Positions 54,806 through 63,043 of a stretch of DNA of 64,000 nucleotides are shown here, one piece after another (position 1 is the first letter of the stretch; each line of letters opens with the position of its first letter). Source of the stretch: CALJFL01 sp963669435 (lineage in GTDB: Bacteria > Pseudomonadota > Gammaproteobacteria > Pseudomonadales > Halieaceae). The notes under the pieces are model-generated. The model was given only the letters and a program-made list of their open reading frames with translations. It ran no database searches and was not told the DNA's origin. The stretch covers positions 1 to 64,000 of the forward strand of contig OY770025.1 in the NCBI GenBank assembly GCA_963669435.1, written 5' to 3'. The translations under genes were made by a program, and so were the position numbers.

Positions 54806-56620
54806 CTATGCACTCTTTCTGTTCATTCGGTAGGCCACAAAAAATGGCAGTAAAATTAGTGCCGTCAGCAAAGCCACCAATGTTGGCTCACGCAAGCGAA
54901 CATACAAGGTATTGAAGGCCACCTGCCTGAGGTGATCGTAACCCTTGGGGACGTCTAATACCTTGTTCTCGCGTTTATAGCCCTCATAGGCCGACAGCAT
55001 ACGCTGCAGCCGCTGGGGCAGCTGTGACGCCAGGTCGATGGTCTCACCCGGGTCTTCGGCAATGTTGTACAGGTGCCATTGGCCATCACCCAATGGCCCA
55101 TAAAGATAAACGATTTTGTAATCACCCTGGAACAGGGCTGCGTGTCCCGCCAGTTCATAACCCACCGCATCTTCGGGGCCATAGATCCTGTCAACGTCTT
55201 GCCGTAGCAACGGACCCAGGTCGCGACCAATCATCGGTGCGACTGGCCGCCCGGCATATCGCCCTGCCGGTGGTTCCACACCAGCAAAAGACAGAATGGT
55301 TGGGGTGATGTCGGTAACAAAGGAAAATGCATGACTGATCCCACCCCGGGCTGGCAAGCCGGCCCCTGAGACAATCAGTGGTACACGCATGCCACCCTCC
55401 CCCGCGTAGAACTTGTAGAATGCCAGAGGGCTGGCGGCAGCGCTGGCAAAGCTGGGGCTGATGCTGTTGTAACTCCCTTTCAGGCCCAGGCGTTCATAAT
55501 CGGTGTGGTAACCCAGTGCCGCGGGCCCTCGCCGGGCGAGAAAGGAATCTGGATCAGCCGGACCACTGGCCTCGGCGCCATTGTCGGAGGTGAACAGGAT
55601 GACGGTGTTGTCATACTGGTTCTGTGATTTCAGGTAATCCAACAGTCGACCCAGGTGGAAGTCCATGGCTTCGACCATTCCGGCGTACACCGCCATTCGC
55701 TTGGCCTGGTAACGACGTTGTTCCGGGCTGAGAGCCTCCCAGTCTGCTGTAGTCGGCATGCGCTCCATACCAACCCCTTCTGGGATAATGCCAAGCTCTG
55801 CAGCTCCGTCCCGGCGCTGCTGCCGCAACGCATCCCAGCCACTGTCGTAAACACCCATGTAACGATCTATAAATTCCTGCGGAGCCTGTACGGGTATGTG
55901 CACGGCCTGAAACGGCAGATAGGCGAAGAAGGGATTGCCGTCATCGATGTTGCTCCCGATGAACTCAATGGTTTTGTCTACCAGGAACCGCGATGAGTAG
56001 AAGTCTTCGGGAAGCTGGTATTCCTGCCCATCGGCATACCAATTGGCTTTTTCGTAAAGCGGCAGGTAGGGGCGCTGCTCCCAATTATCAGCACCGGAAT
56101 CCGCCAGAGCGACAGCGCGCTGAAAGCCACGCTGACTCGGCAGTTGCCCCGGCCCTGCACCCAGGTGCCACTTCCCAGCCATATAGGTGTGATAACCGGC
56201 ATCTTCCAGTAAGGTCGCCACGGTTACAACGTTATTGCCAAGCACACCCTGGTAGTGTTCGTGGCGCAACTGTTCTGGCGCCAACATCTCATGGATATTG
56301 GGTACACCGGCAACATGCGCATCCACCCCGGTGAGCAGCATGGCCCGCGCCGGAGCGCAGTTCGCCGCGGTGTGGTAATTGGTGAAGCGTACGCCCTCCT
56401 GGGCCAGTGCGTCGAGCGTGGGGGTATTGATTTCGCTGCCGTAGGAACCCAGATCGGTAAAACCCAGGTCATCGGCCAGGACCAAAACAATGTTCGGCCG
56501 CTCCGTCGCGGGAAACGATGATGTGATACTGGGGTCTTGCTCCCCGGCATAGGCCCAGGTCGCAATCAGCACCAGTGCGGTAGCGAGAGCACGTAAACAA
56601 TTACTTTTGACAAGTACCAC
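54806..56620 (-). CDS. Arylsulfatase-type sulfatase with C-terminal membrane segment
   Basis: 604 aa, GTG start immediately after the DUF4345 stop. Signal-like N terminus (ALATALVLIATWAYA). RPNIVLVLADDLGFTDLGSYG begins the alkaline-phosphatase fold, and CAPAR at residues 88-92 is the CxPxR site where Cys88 would be converted to formylglycine. Later motifs are AGKWHLGAGP, a metal/substrate Asn-Asp stretch VILFTSDNGAEASG and a G-rich GEGGMRVPLIVSG. A hydrophobic tail (LLTALILLPFFVAYRMN) near the end could anchor it. Type I sulfatases hydrolyse sulfate esters in the periplasm. The maturation enzyme is not in the window. Confidence 0.92.
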   Translation of the reverse strand: MVLVKSNCLRALATALVLIATWAYAGEQDPSITSSFPATERPNIVLVLADDLGFTDLGSYGSEINTPTLDALAQEGVRFTNYHTAANCAPARAMLLTGVDAHVAGVPNIHEMLAPEQLRHEHYQGVLGNNVVTVATLLEDAGYHTYMAGKWHLGAGPGQLPSQRGFQRAVALADSGADNWEQRPYLPLYEKANWYADGQEYQLPEDFYSSRFLVDKTIEFIGSNIDDGNPFFAYLPFQAVHIPVQAPQEFIDRYMGVYDSGWDALRQQRRDGAAELGIIPEGVGMERMPTTADWEALSPEQRRYQAKRMAVYAGMVEAMDFHLGRLLDYLKSQNQYDNTVILFTSDNGAEASGPADPDSFLARRGPAALGYHTDYERLGLKGSYNSISPSFASAAASPLAFYKFYAGEGGMRVPLIVSGAGLPARGGISHAFSFVTDITPTILSFAGVEPPAGRYAGRPVAPMIGRDLGPLLRQDVDRIYGPEDAVGYELAGHAALFQGDYKIVYLYGPLGDGQWHLYNIAEDPGETIDLASQLPQRLQRMLSAYEGYKRENKVLDVPKGYDHLRQVAFNTLYVRLREPTLVALLTALILLPFFVAYRMNRKSA

Positions 56621-56995
56621 TCAGGGCTCTCTCGCCAGGCGCTGTGAAGCGAAAAGGAGAATGACTGTTACCACAACTTCTACCGCGATCTGGGGAGCCA
56701 GGGCCGCATCGTGAAACAACCAGGCGATTACCCGGCCAATCGCGGTTAGAAACAGCAGTATTGCAGGCGGGTAGTACCACACACGATTGCCACTCACCAG
56801 GCCGGTCAACATGCAGATGCCCAGGGTCAGGAAATAACCTGACATATCACCCACCTGCGAACTGAGCCCCAGCCCCTCGCCCAGCACCAATCCAAACTCG
56901 GGGGCGATGCCCGCTGGCGCTACCAGCCAGCGAACACCCATGACGATGAAAAGAATGGCCGACAAGAGGACCAGTAAAGTGAGTATCCTATTCAT
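56621..56995 (-). CDS. DUF4345-type small membrane protein
   Basis: 124 aa, four hydrophobic helices (LTLLVLLSAILFIVMGVRWLV; GYFLTLGICMLTGLVSG; YYPPAILLFLTAIGRVIAW; AVEVVVTVILLFASQ). The layout of helix-short-loop plus APEFGLVLGEGLGLSSQVGDMSGYF matches DUF4345-like proteins. Function unknown. Abuts the sulfatase, whose GTG start follows the stop codon directly; co-transcription is near certain. Confidence 0.72.
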   Translation of the reverse strand: MNRILTLLVLLSAILFIVMGVRWLVAPAGIAPEFGLVLGEGLGLSSQVGDMSGYFLTLGICMLTGLVSGNRVWYYPPAILLFLTAIGRVIAWLFHDAALAPQIAVEVVVTVILLFASQRLAREP

Positions 56996-57016
56996 AGCTA
57001 CCTCATCCGTTGCATT

Positions 57017-57061
57017 GGGGGTCAGACCACGGTTTAACCGACAAAACGGTGGTCTGTCCCC
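57017..57061. repeat. REP-like hairpin
   Basis: Long imperfect inverted repeat: GGGGTCAGACCACGGTTT on one side and AAAACGGTGGTCTGTCCCC on the other with a short loop. Both arms resemble the GGGGACAGACCACGTTTT type of gammaproteobacterial REP elements. Lies between DUF4345 (start 56995) and DJ-1 (stop 57077), so it may also act as a terminator. Only one copy was noticed. Confidence 0.5.
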
Positions 57062-57076
57062 TGTTTATTAGCCCTA

Positions 57077-57931
57077 TTATGTTCGTGCAGCCAAAATCTG
57101 CATCATCGCGTGGGCGGCTTCAAGACCTGAGTTTTGGTTCTGCCCGGTGACAAAACGCTGCTCATCGTCGATAGTAACGTGGGTGGCAAAGAAATCCCTG
57201 AAGGCAGTTTGACTTTCAAACACAACACCGGCCTCTCGCAGTGCCGACTCCGGGTGCAATGGCGTGATCTCTATCCCGAGTTCCTTAATCTGTTTATCAG
57301 TCACCCCAGTCATGCGACGCCCGGCGATCAGAAGCTCGCCGTCGCGGGCACGTGCGTTCACCAAGCCCAACACCCCATGGCAAACACCACCGATTACCGC
57401 CGCCTTGTCACCGTAGTATGACTCGCTCACCTTCGTTGCCAACACAGGGGATTGCGCCAGGTCGTAGGCTGCACCCCAGCCACCAGATATGAACAAAATG
57501 TCATACTGCTCAACATCTACCCGGACGATGGGAATGGAATTCTTTACCTTGGTCTGTGCAATGGCGTCATCCAGGTAGCGCTCGTCCTCCGGCGACTTGA
57601 CCATGAATTGCAGTGTCTGGGGGTCGATGGGGATCTCACCGCCCTGGATACTCGCAATGTCCACCTCCATGCCGCCGTCGAGAAACGTGTAGTAGGGATG
57701 GGTAAACTCAGAGGCCATTACCCCGGTGGCTGGGCCTTCGGTTTCCCCCGGCGCCGCCAATACACCGTGGCTGGTGGTTATAATCAGGGCTCGCATGCCG
57801 GGCAGGGCCACCGCCGGCCCATGATACTCGGGATGTAATCCGGCTTTGTGCAAAATGGTGGGCAGAGCCAACAGCAACATTCCCACCAGGCTAACCAGCA
57901 CTGCGAAGACTATTGTGAGCTTCTTTTTCAT
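57077..57931 (-). CDS. DJ-1/PfpI-like protein with membrane anchor
   Basis: 284 aa from ATG 57931 with AAAGGACC upstream. N-terminal hydrophobic anchor (LTIVFAVLVSLVGMLLLALPT). The DJ-1 fold has ALIITTSHGVLAAPGETEGPATGVMASEFTHPYYTFLDGGMEVDIASIQGGE, which is glyoxalase/Hsp31-like, YDILFISGGWGAAYDL, and the nucleophile Cys in IGGVCHGVLGLVNA. Relatives act as chaperone/deglycase-like or glyoxalase III. A membrane-anchored version is less usual. Divergent from the MBL-fold gene, with the TGTCA...TGACA repeat between. Confidence 0.82.
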   Translation of the reverse strand: MKKKLTIVFAVLVSLVGMLLLALPTILHKAGLHPEYHGPAVALPGMRALIITTSHGVLAAPGETEGPATGVMASEFTHPYYTFLDGGMEVDIASIQGGEIPIDPQTLQFMVKSPEDERYLDDAIAQTKVKNSIPIVRVDVEQYDILFISGGWGAAYDLAQSPVLATKVSESYYGDKAAVIGGVCHGVLGLVNARARDGELLIAGRRMTGVTDKQIKELGIEITPLHPESALREAGVVFESQTAFRDFFATHVTIDDEQRFVTGQNQNSGLEAAHAMMQILAART

Positions 57932-57983
57932 AAACTGGTCCTTTGGATATAAGCTAGATACGGTCGAGCCAAGCATTTAATAA

Positions 57984-58005
57984 TTTGTCATAAATTGTGA
58001 CATAA
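57984..58005. promoter_or_regulatory. Inverted repeat between DJ-1 and MBL genes
   Basis: TTTGTCATAAATTGTGACATAA, arms TGTCA/TGACA seven bases apart, in the divergent promoter. A TetR-type site is plausible. The nearest TetR gene is at 60840. Confidence 0.45.
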
Positions 58006-58051
58006 TGTAAAGTGCAACTCAAGCTACACACTTTCTGTAGAGGGCAGAGTT

Positions 58052-59122
58052 ATGAAAAAACTGACAGGGGTTATTGGCGTTCTGGCAGTCATTCTGGTTA
58101 TTGCGTACAGCCAGCGAGCAAGCATCGTTGAGCGGGTACTGGAAAAGGGGCTCGAAAGCCAAATGGCCCTGAACAATGTTGCGTCACTGGAAGATGGCCT
58201 TCACCTGGCCTTGTGCGGTGCTGGCGGACCACTCCCCGCCCCCAATGCATCCGGCCCCTGTGTCGCGGTTGTGGCGGGCCAGCAACTCTTTGTTGTGGAC
58301 TCCGGTACCGACAGCCCCCGTAACCTGGGTCGTATGGGCTACCCTATCGGTAACGTAGAGGCCGTGTTCCTTACCCACTTCCACTCGGATCACATCGACG
58401 GCCTGGGTGAATTGAGCACCCTGCGCTGGGCCGCGGGCGACAACACCAGCCCACTACCGGTTTATGGCCCTCAAGGCGTGGAACGTGTGGTTGCCGGCTT
58501 CAATGCCGCCTACGCCCAGGACTTTGTCTATCGCCACGACCATCACGGTGACACGGTTGCCCCGATGAGTGGTGCGGGTATGACTGCCATACCATTTGCG
58601 AAACCCGCCATGGGCGAGCTAGCCCTTGTTTACGAGGATGACGGCCTGAAGGTGGAAGCGTTGGCGGTGGATCACTCTCCCGTAGAGCCGGCGGTGGGTT
58701 ACCGCTTCAGCTACAAGGGTCGCTCGCTGTTGATCTCGGGCGATACCACCAAGCAGGAAAACATCCAGAATTTTTCCAAGGGTGTGGATCTGCTGGTACA
58801 CGAAGCCCTGGCGCCCAACCTGGTTAATATGATGAACGCCACAGCGAAAAAGCTGGGCAACCCGATAATGGCGAAAGTGACTCACGATATTCTCGATTAC
58901 CACGCAAGCCCGGTGGAAGCCGCCGAAACCGCCCGCGATGCCGAGGTCGGCCATTTACTCTACTACCACATCGTTCCACCGCTGGTGCTTCCAGGGCAGG
59001 ATCTCCTGTATCTGAATGGTGCCGAGGACATTTTCCCGAACTACACCATTGGTCACGATGGGGTTGCCTTCACCCTACCAGCAAACTCCAAGGAAATTAT
59101 CAAAACCAGCGATGGGCTCTAA
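58052..59122 (+). CDS. Metallo-beta-lactamase fold hydrolase, exported
   Basis: 356 aa with an N-terminal signal/anchor (GVIGVLAVILVIAYS). Dinuclear-metal motif THFHSDHIDGLGELS (HxHxDH), further ligands in the VEALAVDHSPVEPAVGY region, SGDTTKQENIQNFS and LLYYHIVPP near the end. The order resembles the RNase Z/arylsulfatase-like and lactonase-like MBL branch. Such enzymes can hydrolyse sulfate esters, phosphodiesters or lactones. With two sulfatases nearby, alkyl- or arylsulfatase activity is worth testing, but sequence alone does not decide. Confidence 0.85.
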   Translation: MKKLTGVIGVLAVILVIAYSQRASIVERVLEKGLESQMALNNVASLEDGLHLALCGAGGPLPAPNASGPCVAVVAGQQLFVVDSGTDSPRNLGRMGYPIGNVEAVFLTHFHSDHIDGLGELSTLRWAAGDNTSPLPVYGPQGVERVVAGFNAAYAQDFVYRHDHHGDTVAPMSGAGMTAIPFAKPAMGELALVYEDDGLKVEALAVDHSPVEPAVGYRFSYKGRSLLISGDTTKQENIQNFSKGVDLLVHEALAPNLVNMMNATAKKLGNPIMAKVTHDILDYHASPVEAAETARDAEVGHLLYYHIVPPLVLPGQDLLYLNGAEDIFPNYTIGHDGVAFTLPANSKEIIKTSDGL

Positions 59123-59172
59123 ACGCAAGAGTACTTCTAGACAAAACGGTAATACTGAACTGATCAGACGCT

Positions 59173-60843
59173 CTAGTTAGGCCAGTAGATAAACTCGTCA
59201 CCCTCCGCGAAGGGCTCGGCCAGCGTCTTGTCGATGGCAATCGGAGACTCGAGAACAGCGGGATACAGCGGCGCCCTGGCACTGGCGGCGTGCTCATCGA
59301 GCAGCGCCTGGAGCTCTGCTAGTTTGCCAGGCTCTGTCGAGGCAAGATTGATCTGCTCGGTAGGATCTTCGGCGAGATTAAATAACCACTGCTTGTCCGG
59401 CCGTGCGGTCACCTGCAGCTTCCAGTCACCGTGGCGCACTACCCGGTAGTGGCCGCTCTGCCAGAACAGCGTCTCCCGATCCCATTGCTCAGCACCCTCT
59501 CCCGTCGCCAGCGGCAGCAGGTTTTTACCGTCAATCTCGACACCTTCGGGGTGCGGCGCTTGGGCCGCCGCGGCAAGCGTCGGCATCATATCGATGTGCG
59601 CGACCGGCTGTTCGGCGACGGTGCCTGCGGCAATGCGCGCAGGCCACTTAACAATCAAGGGCACCCGGATACCGCCTTCAAACTGGCTGATCTTCCAACC
59701 GCGAAAGGGATGATTGATATCTGGCAAACCAATATAGCCGGGGCCGCCATTGTCGCTGGTGAACAGGACAATAGTATTGTCTGCCAGCCCAGCCTCTTCC
59801 AGCGCGGTATTGATACGCCCCACGCTGCGGTCCAGCGAGCGGATCATCGCGGCATAAACTCGCAGACGATGAGGCTGGATATCACCAACAGCCTCGTAAT
59901 CCTCCCTCGTCGCCTGAAGCGGTGTGTGCACCCCCCAGTGACCCAGGTAGAGGAAGAATGGGCGATTCTTGTTGGCCTCGATAATTTTGATCGACTCGTC
60001 AGTCCAGTAATCTGTCAGGTAACCGCCAGGTTCAAAGCGATCCTGATCGCCGGAGTTAAAGCTATTGGCGAAGACCATGCGCGCCCAAAGAAACTGGTCA
60101 ATCGGGTCAAAATCCAGTTTGGCGTTAACCACATTGGGATCATCCTCGGGGAGGAAAAGACCACTGGCCATCAACAGGCTCTGGTTAAAACCCTGCTCGT
60201 GAGGCGCCATGCCAGTTTGCCGCCCCAGGTGCCACTTGCCGATATGAAAGGTTTCATAACCCCGCTCTTGCAGCACCTCGGCGATGGTTATCTCAGAACC
60301 CGGCAAGCCCTGTTCCTCATAGGGTGGTTTGCTCTCATCGAGCGCAGCATCATAAAACGAAGGGGGTTTACCGCCATCCATTTCCGCGGAAATGCGTGTC
60401 ACCATCGGCGCCATACCTGAAGGCGTGGGCGTAAATTCAAAACCGGTCCGGGTAGGATAGCGCCCCGTCATCAGCATTGCCCTTGATGGCGCGCAAGTGC
60501 CCGCACCAGAATAAGACTGTGTGAATACCGCGCCTTCCGCGGCCAATTGATCAATATGAGGCGTTTGAACACGTCCTCCTGCCACACCGCCACCAAAGGT
60601 CGAAATATCGTTGTAGCCCAGATCGTCGGCGACAATCAGGATAATATTTGGAGGGCGCTCACCCGGCGGGACGCTGGCCTGTTCCGGTCCCGTGTTCCAC
60701 GCAATCTCTCGCGGTGGGCCAATTTCGAATTCAGTAGCGGATTTGTACTTAATCAGCGCCAGCATCAGGGAGGTCTGGTTCTGGTAGGCAATGCCTACCA
60801 GAACCAACACCAGTGCGAGTAGCACTAGCAGGCTCTTTTTCAT
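59173..60843 (-). CDS. Sulfatase (type I, formylglycine-dependent)
   Basis: 556 aa from ATG 60843, overlapping the TetR stop as ATGA; the longer frame lies inside the TetR gene. N-terminal hydrophobic anchor (LLVLLALVLVLVGIAY). PPNIILIVADDLGYNDISTFGGG begins the core, and CAPSR with Cys117 is the CxPSR maturation site followed by AMLMTGRYPTRTG. Also present: IGKWHLGRQ, VLFTSDNGGPGYIG, FEGGIRVPLIVKWP. Related to the sulfatase at 54806 but of the CxPSR form. No anaerobic or FGE maturation gene is in the window, so maturation depends on genes elsewhere. Confidence 0.93.
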   Translation of the reverse strand: MKKSLLVLLALVLVLVGIAYQNQTSLMLALIKYKSATEFEIGPPREIAWNTGPEQASVPPGERPPNIILIVADDLGYNDISTFGGGVAGGRVQTPHIDQLAAEGAVFTQSYSGAGTCAPSRAMLMTGRYPTRTGFEFTPTPSGMAPMVTRISAEMDGGKPPSFYDAALDESKPPYEEQGLPGSEITIAEVLQERGYETFHIGKWHLGRQTGMAPHEQGFNQSLLMASGLFLPEDDPNVVNAKLDFDPIDQFLWARMVFANSFNSGDQDRFEPGGYLTDYWTDESIKIIEANKNRPFFLYLGHWGVHTPLQATREDYEAVGDIQPHRLRVYAAMIRSLDRSVGRINTALEEAGLADNTIVLFTSDNGGPGYIGLPDINHPFRGWKISQFEGGIRVPLIVKWPARIAAGTVAEQPVAHIDMMPTLAAAAQAPHPEGVEIDGKNLLPLATGEGAEQWDRETLFWQSGHYRVVRHGDWKLQVTARPDKQWLFNLAEDPTEQINLASTEPGKLAELQALLDEHAASARAPLYPAVLESPIAIDKTLAEPFAEGDEFIYWPN

Positions 60844-61445
60844 AGCAGGCTGCTCAATAGGCCTTTGATAATTCTTATGCTGGCCTTTTTGCTCATGCTC
60901 TGGTGGTAGCGCAGCCTGTGCCACATTTCGAAGGAGGCAATGGCATCGATGGTCTCTCGCGTTTCGCGCGGCACAGATTTCAGCTCTGGTAACCAGTCAT
61001 CCAGATCTTTGCGCAAACCGCGCTGGGCGCGAGCGTAGTTCTTACGCAATGCTTCATAACGCCAGAGCTGTGCCTGGGTACTCACAATGATACTACTGAC
61101 CCGCTCGTAAGCGTCGGCATGGCGTTCTACGGCGTGGTTGATACGCTCCTCTAGTGTTCCATCCCGATCTCCACCGAGAAACAACGCTTCGTAGGAACCG
61201 CGAATGTGATTATCAACCGCCTCAAACAGAGTCTCCATATCCTCGAAATGGCGGAAGAAAGAGCGAATTCCGACCCCCGCTCGATCAGATATCTGCTGGG
61301 CGGTGGGGACCAGAATGCCCTCCTCCTGCAGACCCAGCGCCGCTTCGATAATGGCCAGCCGACTGCGCTCGCTGCGAAGGCGGCGCCCATCCACAGCTTC
61401 ATCTACTTGTTTGGTTGACATGAAATCCCTCAGATCGCTCTTCAA
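60840..61445 (-). CDS. TetR family transcriptional regulator
   Basis: 201 aa; M at 61421 (MSTKQVDE) may be the real start. HTH: RLAIIEAALGLQEEGILVPTAQQISDRAGVGIRSFFRHFEDMETLFEAV. It overlaps the sulfatase start by four bases (ATGA), an unusual close link between a regulator and a sulfatase. Likely controls its own operon and possibly the divergent DJ-1/MBL pair. Confidence 0.88.
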   Translation of the reverse strand: MKSDLRDFMSTKQVDEAVDGRRLRSERSRLAIIEAALGLQEEGILVPTAQQISDRAGVGIRSFFRHFEDMETLFEAVDNHIRGSYEALFLGGDRDGTLEERINHAVERHADAYERVSSIIVSTQAQLWRYEALRKNYARAQRGLRKDLDDWLPELKSVPRETRETIDAIASFEMWHRLRYHQSMSKKASIRIIKGLLSSLL

Positions 61446-61643
61446 TGACCCTCAATATATTGGCACTAATTATGTAATTATTTTGCGGGAAATTCCAGTC
61501 ATGTGAGCAAGGAATTTATAGAATTCGACTATATCCTACACCTGGTGAGAGTTGATTGGTGTTACCTTACTGTTACTAAAGCCGGCTGTAAGGTGAGAGA
61601 ACAGGGTAGAGTCTTTATCCAAACAGATTTTATCGGGACTCAC

Positions 61644-62102
61644 TTATTGATAGTAAGCCTCATAGGCCTTTGCGAGATTTTGGCAGGCTGACTTTTGTGC
61701 TGAACGCAGAAAAATCTTAAAAATCCAGCCGGTACCAAAGTATTTTGGATTAAAACGGCCCTTATACTGTGCTCGCAGGCCGCCCTGCTGTTCTTCAAAG
61801 TGCATTTCGCCCACAAAATTATCCACCGGCAAACTGCCGTTATGGGTTGCATAGCTGAAATACTCTGGCGACCGGAAGCCCACAATATCTTCTTTGATGT
61901 TCATCGACCCGGCTGATACCGACCGTGTGGCACCTTCTCCCTGTGGATGATCTTTACCTGGCTTGAGTACGGTGATCTCACCTGGTAACAGATCTGACTT
62001 CGACCATGCTTCGTGATCGACAAACAAATCCCAGAGTTTCTGTCGGTCAACATTCGGAAAGAAACACTCAAACTCGTATTGGATCGGTTTTGTATTTGCC
62101 AT
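61644..62102 (-). CDS. SRPBCC/START-like domain protein
   Basis: 152 aa from ATG 62102; the frame also opens at TTG 62108. Long strand-rich start YEFECFFPNVDRQKLWDLFVDHEAWSKSDLLPGEITVLKPG, then VGFRSPEYFSYATHNGSLPVDNFVGEMHFEEQQGGLRAQYKGRFNPK and a C-terminal helix (AQKSACQNLAKAYEAYY). This is the hydrophobic-cavity fold of polyketide cyclase/START-like proteins, which bind lipids or aromatics. Function unknown. It begins 12 bp after the SDR stop. Confidence 0.78.
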   Translation of the reverse strand: MANTKPIQYEFECFFPNVDRQKLWDLFVDHEAWSKSDLLPGEITVLKPGKDHPQGEGATRSVSAGSMNIKEDIVGFRSPEYFSYATHNGSLPVDNFVGEMHFEEQQGGLRAQYKGRFNPKYFGTGWIFKIFLRSAQKSACQNLAKAYEAYYQ

Positions 62103-62114
62103 CCCCAACGTCCG

Positions 62115-62933
62115 TTAATACTCGTTAAGCAGTTGCTTTGCCAGCGACCTTGAATCGTAAATATCATCGCCATTGTAATGTGGCGCATAGGAATCAAATG
62201 CCCTGGTGATCTCTTCGGCACTTTCGCTCACATAATCTCCGCCGTAAGGGTGAGATACGATGTGAAATTCACAGTTCACTATTTGCGGCCAAATCTTGTT
62301 GATAAACTCCTCAGCCGTCATACCTGATTTTGTTAACTCTGTAGTCCCGCCAAGTTGCGTTTGCACCATACCCGGATAAATACAACCGACATGAATGTAC
62401 TCGGGCACTTCCATCCTCAATGTTTCGCAAATCGCACGCACCGCATACTTTGATGCGGCATAGATTCCCGTCATGGGGCCCGGCACATACAATCCAGTTT
62501 CAGAACAGGTGGTCAGAATCTTGGCCGGTGTGCCCTGCTCAATCATCCGCTTTCCAAAAGCCCTCATGCCATTGAGAGGGCCGATTACATTTACGTTAAA
62601 CGTTTGCTGAAAAGACTCATCCGAAGAGTCGACAATGAGCTCTGGTAGTCCCGCAATACCAGCGTTATTCATAAGAACATCCACCTGGCCGAGCTCACTC
62701 CACGCAAAATCTGCTACCGCCTTAACCTGCTCCAGGTTTGACACGTCGCAGACCTTGTAATGCGCATTCACACCTTTGTCAGCAAGTTCCCCAACCGCTG
62801 CCCGGAGACTGTCTTCCTGCAAATCACAGATAACCACCCTCGCGCCTTCAGCGCCATATCGGCTGGCCATCGCCCTGCCGATTCCCGACGCTCCACCAGT
62901 AATCACAACTACTTTGTCTTTGAAATCTTTCAT
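62115..62933 (-). CDS. Short-chain dehydrogenase/reductase
   Basis: 272 aa from ATG 62933 with GGAGAG upstream. SDR motifs: VVVITGGASGIGRAMASRYG, NNAGIAG, the Ser region TTCSETGLYVPGPM and YAASK (Tyr-x-x-x-Lys). Close to many NAD(P)-dependent dehydrogenases of steroid, fatty or cyclic-alcohol type. It sits in a minus-strand row between the phosphotransferase-like gene and the SRPBCC gene. Confidence 0.93.
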   Translation of the reverse strand: MKDFKDKVVVITGGASGIGRAMASRYGAEGARVVICDLQEDSLRAAVGELADKGVNAHYKVCDVSNLEQVKAVADFAWSELGQVDVLMNNAGIAGLPELIVDSSDESFQQTFNVNVIGPLNGMRAFGKRMIEQGTPAKILTTCSETGLYVPGPMTGIYAASKYAVRAICETLRMEVPEYIHVGCIYPGMVQTQLGGTTELTKSGMTAEEFINKIWPQIVNCEFHIVSHPYGGDYVSESAEEITRAFDSYAPHYNGDDIYDSRSLAKQLLNEY

Positions 62934-63043
62934 GTCACTCTCCGTAAACTTGTTCGTAAAAACTTCTCGCCGCGCTCTATTCACGTAACTTTCATATGAG
63001 TTTTCTGAGCCTCAGCCCAATGGATATGGCCGCGCGCTTAGCA

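Noticed and set aside
59431..60420. Long plus-strand open frame (329 codons) opposite the second sulfatase
   Set aside because: It is antisense to a sulfatase with full motifs, has no recognisable protein features and no ribosome-binding site.
54806..60843. Sulfatases as part of a polysaccharide utilisation locus
   Set aside because: No SusD, glycoside hydrolase or lyase genes occur in the window.
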